The position numbers were made by a program, and so were the translations under genes. Positions 15,973 to 24,316 of a DNA stretch of 27,015 nt are shown here, piece by piece; positions within the stretch are counted from its first letter, which is position 1; each line of letters opens with the position of its first letter. The notes under the pieces were generated by a model. The model was not told where the DNA came from and ran no database searches. It saw only the letters and a list, made by a program, of their open reading frames with translations. The stretch is from an uncultured Bacteroidales bacterium (GTDB lineage Bacteria > Bacteroidota > Bacteroidia > Bacteroidales > UBA932), in the NCBI GenBank assembly GCA_910585445.1, contig CAJUEK010000033.1, forward strand, positions 1 through 27,015, in the 5' to 3' direction.

Positions 15973-18900
15973 TCAGCGCACGGCAAAAGACTTCGGACAA
16001 GACGAGTTCGCTCTATAATGAGGGGCATAAACAGACTCAATCTGGGGAGCCGCAGACAAGAACACGCCCTCTTGCGTAACGAAAAACTCTTCCGATATCA
16101 CGGAGTTCTCCTCCGGAAAGACATCAAACCAATACAAGGTCCTGTCAGCACGCACCTCACGGTAAGCGGAAGGCGAAACTGTAAAGGCACCAGCCGCAAA
16201 AGGCCTGAACCAGCCGCCGCTCCACCCGGAAAGCTGCCGTACAGGAGAAAAAGCCGCAGGACGCGGGACATCAAGACGCACGAAACTGCGGTTCTCCCCG
16301 CTCCACACCGAATATTTGGCAACAATCTTCTCCCCCACTTCAAGATTATCCCCCTCAGCAAGTTCCACAAGAGCACCATCTGGAAGTTCCTTATAATAAC
16401 CGACAGAAATCCTGAATCCGTTTCCGGCAGTCAAAATCTCCCCGAACGGCTTCCTTGCAGTCTTCTTCAGGACTATCATCTTAGTATCGGCTATTGCCTG
16501 CACACCATCATACACAGATGCCACAGCCTCTGCAAAGCCTGAATCCGATTTCCAGTCCTGCGTTTCCTTCTGGAGCATAATCCAGATTCTTATCCCATCT
16601 GCAATCTGCCCAAGACGGCGTGTCATGGCTTCATCCTCCATATCACTGATAGCCAGATCACGCAGAAGGTCACAAATGACAGAGTGGGCATACGCCTCGC
16701 TTTCAAGAAGTCCCCTCCAAGGCATTACCGCATTAGGGTAATACCAGCCTCCGGACGGATGCTCCACTGCATATTCCGCCAAAGACACCACATCATCATG
16801 GAGAGAACGGGCAATGCGCCTTCCGGCAACACGGACACCCCAATCCCCTGCCATTTCACGGCCCTGCTCCGACATGCAGAGATTAAGCAGAATCCTTGTG
16901 CGGCGTGCCAATGAAAGCACATCAGAACCGGTGCTGCGTTTGCCCGACGGCGTGAGATACTCCTTGATATTCTTCTTAAATCCGGCAAATTCCTTGTCTC
17001 CCATGGCCTTACGTGCAGCCGACGCGTCAAAAGGCAGTCCCGCATAGAATGAACGCACATAAAGATATTGCTGAACAGAAAGCCCGCCGACCCATAAAGG
17101 CCTGTATTTCAAGCTGAAAAACGTATAATCCAGATACTCGACTCCCTTGCACACAGCTTCATCAAAATCATCCAGGCTGTCCTGACCGTTCAACTGCGAA
17201 AGCTCCGCAAGCAGTCCCCTGTCACGCAGAGAGGCATACCTGTCCAAGACTACAGCGGTGACTAAAGGAGACGAGGTCATGCCCTCAAACCATCCGAAAC
17301 CGCCATCCTCATTGGCACATGAGAGAATCTTCGAAATGGACTCCATCGCGCTTGAAATGCGCACATCCTGTCCGGAATCCTCGGCCTGGCTATCCGGGCC
17401 GACACCTCCCTGCCGCCTGGCCAGTCCGTATGAAAGTATGTTGACATACAGAGCCTCCGACAATGATATGACATCCTTGCCTTCAGGCCTGTATCCGGCA
17501 GGAAGGGCATCAGCAAGCATATCAGCAATCCGCCTTTCCGAATACCAGGCACCTGCGGAAGACATATTCGTGAATTGTCCTCTAAGACGCCCGACAAGTT
17601 CCTCCTCAGACATTCCCGGCAGGAGCACCCCGGAATGGGCCTCAACAACATCCTGCCAGGCAGGATAGACCGGAACTGTCACAAAAACCCCGTCTGAGAT
17701 ATGGTTATCACCTGCAAAAACAACCTTGAATCCAAGCATATGTTTCCCCATGCCGGGAGCCGAAAGCCCATCGGTTCCGCACTCTGGAACATCAACCTCA
17801 AACTCAACAGGCACTGTCCCATAAGCAGGAACTGCTACCTTGACAGAATATGAATCCAGCGGCACAGCCCCTTCATACTCTTTTCCGGCATGCTCTTTTC
17901 CGGCATACATTTCAAACACCGCGACACCGGAAATTTCCGCATCCGAATTGTTTGACACGGAAGCCCGCATCACATACCTGTCGCCTTCATGCAGAAACTG
18001 AGGTTCGGCAACAGAAACCTTCAACGGAAGAGTCACCAGCATTTCCTTGCGTAAATATGCCGTGCGCATATCCCTATCATGCGCATATACGGACACTACA
18101 AAGGTGGACAGTTTCTCGCCTGAACGGAACACGAACCCGGCCATCCCGTCATCGGACGGACGGATGAACGGCATGAAAGCAAGAGTTGAAGAAAAATCAT
18201 CACGCACGGCAACCTGTCCGGCATCATAAGCTCCGGCTGACAATTCGGGAGCTGCCGCACTGTCATAAATCACTTCCTCCTCAACCTGAGCATCCAAAGA
18301 AAGCGGGCCGCGCACATTCACAGACTTGCGGGCCAGGAATCCGTTTGCAGAGCCTCCGCCCACTGAACTTCCATAAAGAGCACCTTCCAACAGCACACCC
18401 CTGACATTCCCGTCACGTCCTGTGGCAGAGGATACATTCACATGCTCAACGCCAGGGCCGCGCCTGAGTACCTTGTTCCATCCGTTATACATTATTTTTT
18501 CTGAACTGAGGTCAAAGACAGCGGCAAGAACCTCTGAACCAGGCTCAGTCTTTACGGCTATCGAGCACTCCGCCCCGGGAAGCGCCTTGTCCACGAAGCG
18601 CGAAAATTCCAGCGTCATCTCCGGCTCAGAACGTCTCCGTATCCACGTGTCAGAATATTCATAGACCTGACCATTCCTGAAATAAATGACATTCAGAACA
18701 ACCCCGTCCGGATATTCCGGCAAATATTCATAGCGCAAAGTCCCAACGCATCCTGTCGCCCCAGAGGCAGGCTCCAAATGCACAAGCCTTGAATCAAGAA
18801 GCTGCGACCTGTCACCGAAAAGCTCAGCCACAGCCCACACAGGCCCGTCACCGCATCCGAACTGCATCACAATGCCGTCATCCTCAATCACTCTGAAATA

Positions 18901-21420
18901 CGACTCCACCCCGGAATCCATATCCACGTCATCATCACGCACCTTTAAGATGGAATAAGTTTCATTGCATTTTTCAACAGGTCCGCGCAGATTCTCCGCC
19001 GGTATTCCAAGCACAAACTCATAGACACCTGAAGAAAGAGCGGAAAAATCCAATTCCACACTCTCTCCTGACATTACAAGCCCCCCTTTTACAGAAGCCC
19101 CGGACTTGAGCAGATTATATTCCAGCTGCATTTTTGCCCTGTTCCCGTCGGGACGCAGAACCTCACATAGCACCTTGGTCTTTTCAGCTGCGACAATAGC
19201 CCCCTGGCCACGATATTTCCAGTCTTCAGAATCAAGGCCAAAGTCTCCGCGTGCCTTTTCATCAAAGACAGCCTTGATCTCAGGATATGCTCCGACGCTC
19301 TCATAATGAGAAAATTCAAGAGTTTCTCCTGTCTCATCCGTCAGCTTGACCTCAACAGTGACAGGACAATAGCTGTCCGTGCCTTTCCCAGCCACGCAAC
19401 TGACAGAAAACGAGCCGTCATCCATTATTTCAAGAGGCCCGGAGCTTACGGCGGCACCAGAGACCCTTACAATGGCAACCGCGTTCACGCCTGAAAGACG
19501 ATGCCCCGAAAAGCTCTTCACTTTTCCGCTCACGATGACAGTGTCACCAGGAAAGTACAGCACATCGGACTTGTCAAAAGAAAGGTCAAATGAAGGAAGC
19601 ACAAACTCGTCCATCCGCAGAAATGACCTTCCGGCGACATTACCGTCAACGAGCAGTTCAACACTGCACATTCCGTTACGCCTGACCGCACCTAAAGCAA
19701 ACTCTCCAGCCACGGAGCCGAATCCGTTTGTCACAAGCGGCAGCTCCGCGACCACATTGCCCTGCGCATCACCAAGTCTTGCCAGGACTTCTTTTCCCTG
19801 AGGAAGAACAGACATCCCTCCGTCACTTTTCCGGTTATACAATATGCCTTTGAACCTCAACGTGTCATCAGGACGGAAAGCGGCCCTGTCCTTGAGAATT
19901 TCCGCAAACACAGCATCTTCAGTTTCAGCCACAGGACGTACACGCTCATTTTCATAGATATACAGTTTGCGGCTCATGCGCAGTCTTCCGTCCGTGTCAC
20001 GGAAAGAGCACTGAATCAAATATGCCGACTCTCCGTTTTTCATTGCTGACACTATATTCCCAGGAAGCGGAACAAAGCCGTCAAAGCGCACATCCTCAGC
20101 CCGTGCGACCTCACGGTCCCCCTTATAAAGAACCAATGACGCACTCTGCACTGGCTTGCCTGTCATATAGTCAGCCGCATATACACGCAATCCTTCAGCA
20201 TCACGGCGCAATGCCAGCGACACTGTCTTTTTTTCATACGGTATCGTGCCGGCAACATCATTCCCGCCCGACTCATGTCCGGCAAGCACGCACCTTACAT
20301 CATAGTTTCCGTCATCCATGACAGGGAACTCAACAACCACGGTATCACGCACATAGAAACTTCCCGCAGGATTGTCATGACGAGCATCATATACAGTCTT
20401 GCCGTCCCGTCCAACCACACTGACCTTAAAGGAATCCGCATTACGGAGCATAAAAATACCTTTTCCCTCATGGACATTCACGATGACCGACTTCTCTTCC
20501 AGCTGAAAAATTATGGATGCAAAACCTGCGCATCTTTTGGCCACAGCCCCGTCCATGCCATTGCGGAACATCCTGCGCTCACTTTCATAACTCTTTACCA
20601 CAGAACGGAAAGCAAGATAATCATCAGATGAAGCCTTGCCCTCCATTGACCTGAATTCATTTTCAAGAATATCCGCCCTCGGAATCAGGGCAGCAGCCTT
20701 CCCTTCGTATTTCCCGGCCAAGCGCCAAAGCGCGGCAACACGGTTATCCTCTCCGGAAATGCGGGACACATATTCATACTCCGCAAATGCCGCCTCCGGA
20801 TACCTGCCTCCAAGTTCTGCGTCAATCAGAGCCCAGGCATTCTCCAGTGCGGAATCATCCAGATGCCAATATCCGAGAATCATCCACAGAGCATACTCAT
20901 AGTCATTCCCTATCAGGGGCAGAAGAATTTCCGAATAATTGTCCAAAGACCTGCGGAACGGGCTGAAAACCTTATACATGGCGGCATTCTTACCGGATTT
21001 CAGCTCACGCTCATGACTTTGCACAAAATCAAGAAGCCATGCGGCATCACGCCCGACTCTGTCACATGCATGCACGAAAGTCAGCACAGGCTCGCCATAA
21101 GCCACGACCTCCTGCTCCAGTTCTTTTTCAAGCTTTTCACGGAGTTTCCAGTCACGGCGCGAGCTGACCTGGACATATTTTCGCGCAGCATCATAATAAT
21201 CCCACATAAGACGTCCAGCCAATGCCTGCTCCTTGATGCGCAACAGAATCTCAGCCTCTTTCTTTGGACGGTCGGCATCGGAAGCCTTGGCATATTCTTT
21301 CCAAAGCGATGTCAGGACATGGCCGTCGGAATCCGGAGCCGGCTCACGCCTGACGGACAAAAATGATGTCAGCGCGAGCACAGCCGACATTAACGGAATA
21401 ACATGCAGGAATTTTCTCAT
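15973..21420 (-). CDS. Bacterial alpha-2-macroglobulin-like protein, thioester-less
   Basis: An 1815-residue envelope protein of the bacterial alpha-2-macroglobulin family, thought to trap proteases in the periplasm or at the surface. The ATG at 21420 gives MRKFLHVIPLMSAVLALTSF, a Sec signal or anchor without a lipobox cysteine; it begins 4 bases after the folC stop, implying translational coupling. Residues ~60-490 are helical or beta N-terminal regions. An MG2-type motif DRAAFRPDDTLRFKG lies near residue 515, followed by further MG beta domains. The A2M core begins near 1080 (LAFMPFIRP). The thioester-domain-like helical region lies at about 1285-1650 (NEDGGFGWFEGM near 1377), and the C-terminal MG10-like end is FVTQEGVFLSAAPQIESVYAPHY. 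The CxEQ thioester motif of E. coli YfhM is absent where it would be expected. No pbpC gene is adjacent, unlike in many proteobacteria. Confidence 0.9.
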   Translation of the reverse strand: MRKFLHVIPLMSAVLALTSFLSVRREPAPDSDGHVLTSLWKEYAKASDADRPKKEAEILLRIKEQALAGRLMWDYYDAARKYVQVSSRRDWKLREKLEKELEQEVVAYGEPVLTFVHACDRVGRDAAWLLDFVQSHERELKSGKNAAMYKVFSPFRRSLDNYSEILLPLIGNDYEYALWMILGYWHLDDSALENAWALIDAELGGRYPEAAFAEYEYVSRISGEDNRVAALWRLAGKYEGKAAALIPRADILENEFRSMEGKASSDDYLAFRSVVKSYESERRMFRNGMDGAVAKRCAGFASIIFQLEEKSVIVNVHEGKGIFMLRNADSFKVSVVGRDGKTVYDARHDNPAGSFYVRDTVVVEFPVMDDGNYDVRCVLAGHESGGNDVAGTIPYEKKTVSLALRRDAEGLRVYAADYMTGKPVQSASLVLYKGDREVARAEDVRFDGFVPLPGNIVSAMKNGESAYLIQCSFRDTDGRLRMSRKLYIYENERVRPVAETEDAVFAEILKDRAAFRPDDTLRFKGILYNRKSDGGMSVLPQGKEVLARLGDAQGNVVAELPLVTNGFGSVAGEFALGAVRRNGMCSVELLVDGNVAGRSFLRMDEFVLPSFDLSFDKSDVLYFPGDTVIVSGKVKSFSGHRLSGVNAVAIVRVSGAAVSSGPLEIMDDGSFSVSCVAGKGTDSYCPVTVEVKLTDETGETLEFSHYESVGAYPEIKAVFDEKARGDFGLDSEDWKYRGQGAIVAAEKTKVLCEVLRPDGNRAKMQLEYNLLKSGASVKGGLVMSGESVELDFSALSSGVYEFVLGIPAENLRGPVEKCNETYSILKVRDDDVDMDSGVESYFRVIEDDGIVMQFGCGDGPVWAVAELFGDRSQLLDSRLVHLEPASGATGCVGTLRYEYLPEYPDGVVLNVIYFRNGQVYEYSDTWIRRRSEPEMTLEFSRFVDKALPGAECSIAVKTEPGSEVLAAVFDLSSEKIMYNGWNKVLRRGPGVEHVNVSSATGRDGNVRGVLLEGALYGSSVGGGSANGFLARKSVNVRGPLSLDAQVEEEVIYDSAAAPELSAGAYDAGQVAVRDDFSSTLAFMPFIRPSDDGMAGFVFRSGEKLSTFVVSVYAHDRDMRTAYLRKEMLVTLPLKVSVAEPQFLHEGDRYVMRASVSNNSDAEISGVAVFEMYAGKEHAGKEYEGAVPLDSYSVKVAVPAYGTVPVEFEVDVPECGTDGLSAPGMGKHMLGFKVVFAGDNHISDGVFVTVPVYPAWQDVVEAHSGVLLPGMSEEELVGRLRGQFTNMSSAGAWYSERRIADMLADALPAGYRPEGKDVISLSEALYVNILSYGLARRQGGVGPDSQAEDSGQDVRISSAMESISKILSCANEDGGFGWFEGMTSSPLVTAVVLDRYASLRDRGLLAELSQLNGQDSLDDFDEAVCKGVEYLDYTFFSLKYRPLWVGGLSVQQYLYVRSFYAGLPFDASAARKAMGDKEFAGFKKNIKEYLTPSGKRSTGSDVLSLARRTRILLNLCMSEQGREMAGDWGVRVAGRRIARSLHDDVVSLAEYAVEHPSGGWYYPNAVMPWRGLLESEAYAHSVICDLLRDLAISDMEDEAMTRRLGQIADGIRIWIMLQKETQDWKSDSGFAEAVASVYDGVQAIADTKMIVLKKTARKPFGEILTAGNGFRISVGYYKELPDGALVELAEGDNLEVGEKIVAKYSVWSGENRSFVRLDVPRPAAFSPVRQLSGWSGGWFRPFAAGAFTVSPSAYREVRADRTLYWFDVFPEENSVISEEFFVTQEGVFLSAAPQIESVYAPHYRANSSCPKSFAVR

Positions 21421-21424
21421 CTTC

Positions 21425-22816
21425 TCAAAATTTTGAATTTGCCGCGACAGCCTCTGATACGACGTAAGTGCTGCCACCTATATATATTAATGGACGTGAG
21501 CACGGAGAGGCAGCCTTCATCGAGGCCGCCAGACCATGTGCAAGTTCCATTGCTTCAATGACTGTGCCGCAGCAATGGACTTTGCCGACTGCACGCCCGG
21601 CCTCATGGCAGCACCTCTCATACATGCCGGGCAGTTCCCCGGCCGGAAGAGCACGCCTGCCGGACGCCTGCGTGAATATTATCTCCACGTTTTCCGGCAG
21701 CATCCGCAGCACAGAGCCAGCATCTTTGTCAGCGACTGAACCATAGACCATTATGATGTCCGTAACTTCACCCGCTTCCCGCATAGAGACAAGCTGTGAA
21801 AAATTATGCTTCAGTCCATGTGCATTGTGTCCTATGTCACAAATCATATACGGCTCATCAGACAGTTTTTCCCACCTGCCGTGAAAATCCATTCTTTCGG
21901 CAGTATGCGCAATGGCATCCGCAATCACCCAGTCATCCGGACGCCGCCATTTTGTGAAAGCATCGGCCGCGGCAAGGACAGTCCTCAGATTCCGGCTCTG
22001 ATACTCTCCCTGAAGGTCCATGGAAGCAAGAATCTCCGCACTGCGCTCCCACAGGCGAGGCACAGTCTTGTCCGCAAAAGTAAGCAAAGACATTATCCTG
22101 TTCCTGTCTCCCATAAACCCGGGATCATTCAGATTGGAATACAGCACCTTGCGTTCAAACACAGGGTCTGTCTCCGGATTGCTTTCCCCCACCGTCACAG
22201 GCACTCCCGGCTTGATTATGCCGGCTTTTTCAAAAGCGATTTCGGCAAGCGTATTTCCGAGCATGTCGCAATGGTCCAGCCCGATATTGGTAATCACGCT
22301 CAGCGCTGGGACAACTATATTCGTGCTGTCAAGGCGTCCTCCGAGTCCGGTCTCAAGCACTACAGCATCAACCCCGCAGTCTGCGAACCAGCACAGGGCC
22401 ATCATTGTGGTGATTTCAAAGAAAGACAAATCCAGATGGTCAAAGGTGTCGCTCCATTTCATGACAAAATCCCATACTTCTTCACGGGAAATGAGCCTGA
22501 CAGGAGCATTTCCGTCTTTTATGCGCATCCTCTCTCTGAAATCGGATATGTGAGGAGACGTGTAAAGCCCGACCTTAAGTCCTGAGGCGGAAAGAACGGA
22601 AGCGAGCATATTCGATACAGACCCCTTGCCGTTGGTCCCTGCGACATGGATTATATCATAGTTCCTGTGCGGATGGCCGGCAAGCTGGCCGAAAAATTCC
22701 ATGTTCGCAATTCCGGGCTTGTAGGCCATCGCGCCGTCTTTCTGGAACGAAGGGAACCTCAAGAACAGCTTACTTATCATTTCTTCGTATCTTTCTTCAG
22801 AGAAAATATTGTCCAT
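21425..22816 (-). CDS. folC: Bifunctional folylpolyglutamate / dihydrofolate synthase
   Basis: A 463-residue Mur-ligase-family enzyme that adds glutamate to dihydropteroate and to reduced folates, using ATP, in the cytoplasm. Motifs: P-loop VAGTNGKGSV (about residues 58-67), TSPHISDFRERM, LETGLGGRLDSTNIV, ITNIGLDHCDMLG and DIGHNAHG in the C-terminal domain. The start at 22816 (MDNIFSEERYEEM) is preferred because the -7 box at 22842-22849 puts the mRNA start near 22835; the ATG at 22837 would be just upstream of or at the transcript start. The macroglobulin gene follows after 4 bases. FolC is housekeeping; no functional link to the macroglobulin is evident beyond shared transcription. Confidence 0.95.
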   Translation of the reverse strand: MDNIFSEERYEEMISKLFLRFPSFQKDGAMAYKPGIANMEFFGQLAGHPHRNYDIIHVAGTNGKGSVSNMLASVLSASGLKVGLYTSPHISDFRERMRIKDGNAPVRLISREEVWDFVMKWSDTFDHLDLSFFEITTMMALCWFADCGVDAVVLETGLGGRLDSTNIVVPALSVITNIGLDHCDMLGNTLAEIAFEKAGIIKPGVPVTVGESNPETDPVFERKVLYSNLNDPGFMGDRNRIMSLLTFADKTVPRLWERSAEILASMDLQGEYQSRNLRTVLAAADAFTKWRRPDDWVIADAIAHTAERMDFHGRWEKLSDEPYMICDIGHNAHGLKHNFSQLVSMREAGEVTDIIMVYGSVADKDAGSVLRMLPENVEIIFTQASGRRALPAGELPGMYERCCHEAGRAVGKVHCCGTVIEAMELAHGLAASMKAASPCSRPLIYIGGSTYVVSEAVAANSKF

Positions 22817-22841
22817 ACTCAGATTTTGTTTGTTCATTCTA

Positions 22842-22849
22842 CAAAAATA
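22842..22849 (-). promoter_or_regulatory. -7 box for folC
   Basis: TATTTTTG on the minus strand matches TAnnTTTG, giving a start near 22835 and a leader of about 19 bases before the chosen folC ATG. No TTTG was found at 19-21 bases upstream. Confidence 0.5.
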
Positions 22850-22948
22850 CTTATTTTTACGATTCGGAAATTTATTTAACGACAAATTGCACCCGGCAAT
22901 ACCGGACCGCCGCCAAGGAACGGGACAGCCTCTGCAACATGACAATTT

Positions 22949-24160
22949 ATGACAGAACAGGTATCAGCCTTATTTTCACACTACATCATCGACGGGGCGC
23001 GGCAGGACGCCACTCCTGCGGAGCTGCTTGCAGAATGTGCCGGAAGCCCGGACGGAAACATCCTCCGCAGCGGCATATGCCCGGGAGAGGAATACTGGGA
23101 CATCATTGACGAGACCACGGAACCTCCGCTCACAGCATTCGCATATGACAGCTGTGATGCGGCCGGTTATCTGGATATGCTCAAGGCTGCAAATCCGCAG
23201 AGCAGGAGATTCCCCCTGCCTTACCCGGGACAGTTCACAAGGCTCAGGATTGCCTCCGCACTGATTGACATGATATGGCGCGAGGGACATTTCAGGCTTG
23301 GAAATCTGAGGATAAGGACGGAATGGACATGGGATACCGCACCAGTGGGAAGCATGGCGGCTTTTTACGAATCCGTAAAGGAGGCAAGCAGCTACATGTA
23401 CGACCTCGGAGTGAGGCTTTCCGGATATGATTTCAGGCAGATTGCGGAAGGCAATTTTTTCAAGGCAGAGGCATGGCTTCCCGAAAAGTCCCAGGAGGCC
23501 GAGGATACGGAAGATGATTCCGGACAGGCTTTTTCCGCGGATGGATTTACGGAGCATGAGATACCTTTCAGGCTTCCTTACGAGAGCCGCCATCCATGGA
23601 CCGGCCCTGGCAGGAAATGCGGGGAAACGATTGCCCCTGACATGGAAAGCATCCTGATTTATATACCTTTCGACACGTGCGGCTACAGGCTCGGAGGCTC
23701 TATGCTTTCTGAAGCGCTCGGCCAGGCGGGAGGGACTTCCACCAACATACAGGACCCGGACTATTTCATAGACTGCTATGAGGTCGTGCGTGAGCTAACC
23801 GAGGACGGCATAATAATGTCCGGAACGACGGTCAGCGACGGAGGACTCATGACAGCGGCGGACAGGATGGCCAAAGGACAGGCTGGTCTGAGCCTTGACA
23901 TCAGCGGGCTCATGTCGTCATATGGCGAGAGCTGCCTGGCAAAAGTGCTCTTCGGAGAAGTGCCGGGAGTCCTCGTACAGGTCTCTGACACGAATTACGA
24001 CTATTTCGATTCGCAGCTTCTGCTGCAGGATGTCGCCTATTATCCTGTCGGCAGGCCAAGCTCCTCATGCGGGCAAGTGACACTCGGACATGCGGCAAGA
24101 CCTGGGGTCGCGGACATTTTGGCGGCGCTGCTCGGACAGGCAAGCGAGGGAGAGGACTGA
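22949..24160 (+). CDS. Divergent PurL-like (FGAM synthetase second-half) paralog, probably non-catalytic
   Basis: A 403-residue protein I recognise as related to the second half of large phosphoribosylformylglycinamidine synthetase (PurL). LRIRTEWTWDT ... FYESVKEASSYMYDLGV (residues ~121-155) corresponds to the PurL stretch around VKLSANWMWP ... LYEAVKAV. IYIPFDTCGYRLGGSMLSEA (238-255) corresponds to the PurL LGGSALAQ region. TTVSDGGLM (293-301) and LFGEVPGVLVQV (334-345) match the AIR-synthase C domain. The N-terminal glutamine-independent parts and the C-terminal glutaminase of PurL are missing. Signature residues are altered: SANWMWP reads RTEWTWD, PxGKDSxSM reads LSGYDF, and the histidine before (S/D)xGG is threonine. 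A low-complexity acidic loop (about 180-198) replaces part of the domain. Purine synthesis activity is therefore unlikely; a regulatory or scaffold role is only a guess. It starts at ATG 22949, divergent from folC, and precedes ppdK by 156 bases. Confidence 0.75.
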   Translation: MTEQVSALFSHYIIDGARQDATPAELLAECAGSPDGNILRSGICPGEEYWDIIDETTEPPLTAFAYDSCDAAGYLDMLKAANPQSRRFPLPYPGQFTRLRIASALIDMIWREGHFRLGNLRIRTEWTWDTAPVGSMAAFYESVKEASSYMYDLGVRLSGYDFRQIAEGNFFKAEAWLPEKSQEAEDTEDDSGQAFSADGFTEHEIPFRLPYESRHPWTGPGRKCGETIAPDMESILIYIPFDTCGYRLGGSMLSEALGQAGGTSTNIQDPDYFIDCYEVVRELTEDGIIMSGTTVSDGGLMTAADRMAKGQAGLSLDISGLMSSYGESCLAKVLFGEVPGVLVQVSDTNYDYFDSQLLLQDVAYYPVGRPSSSCGQVTLGHAARPGVADILAALLGQASEGED

Positions 24161-24221
24161 ACGCCCACTGAATCAGCTGAAAATGTGAAGCCAATCCATC
24201 GTTATCTGAAGAAAAATCATT

Positions 24222-24229
24222 AAATTCGC
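24222..24229 (+). promoter_or_regulatory. Weak -7-like box upstream of ppdK
   Basis: TAAATTCG has one mismatch to TAnnTTTG and would start transcription about 80 bases before the ppdK ATG. Just downstream, CGCGG 24228-24232 can pair with CCGCG within the next 25 bases. No -33 box is visible. Offered only as the best candidate in this gap. Confidence 0.25.
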
Positions 24230-24316
24230 GGCGGATTTCACCATTCCGCGCGGCATAGGCACTCCGCCCGCGGCCAAAGAAGAATCTATTCACTATAAAA
24301 CAAACATATAAAGCTT

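Noticed and set aside
16864..16878. CMSEQ in the macroglobulin, resembling a thioester CxEQ
   Set aside because: There are two residues between Cys and Glu instead of one, and it lies well after the GGFGWF region instead of at the start of the thioester domain, so it is most likely coincidental.
17258..20631. Many plus-strand frames of 60-140 codons within the macroglobulin gene
   Set aside because: They are Ser/Pro/Arg-rich translations typical of antisense frames in moderately GC-rich coding DNA, with no start context or similarity.
22939..22951. An ATG at 22939 as an earlier start for the PurL-like gene
   Set aside because: It is out of frame with the coding sequence (10 bases upstream of the in-frame ATG at 22949).
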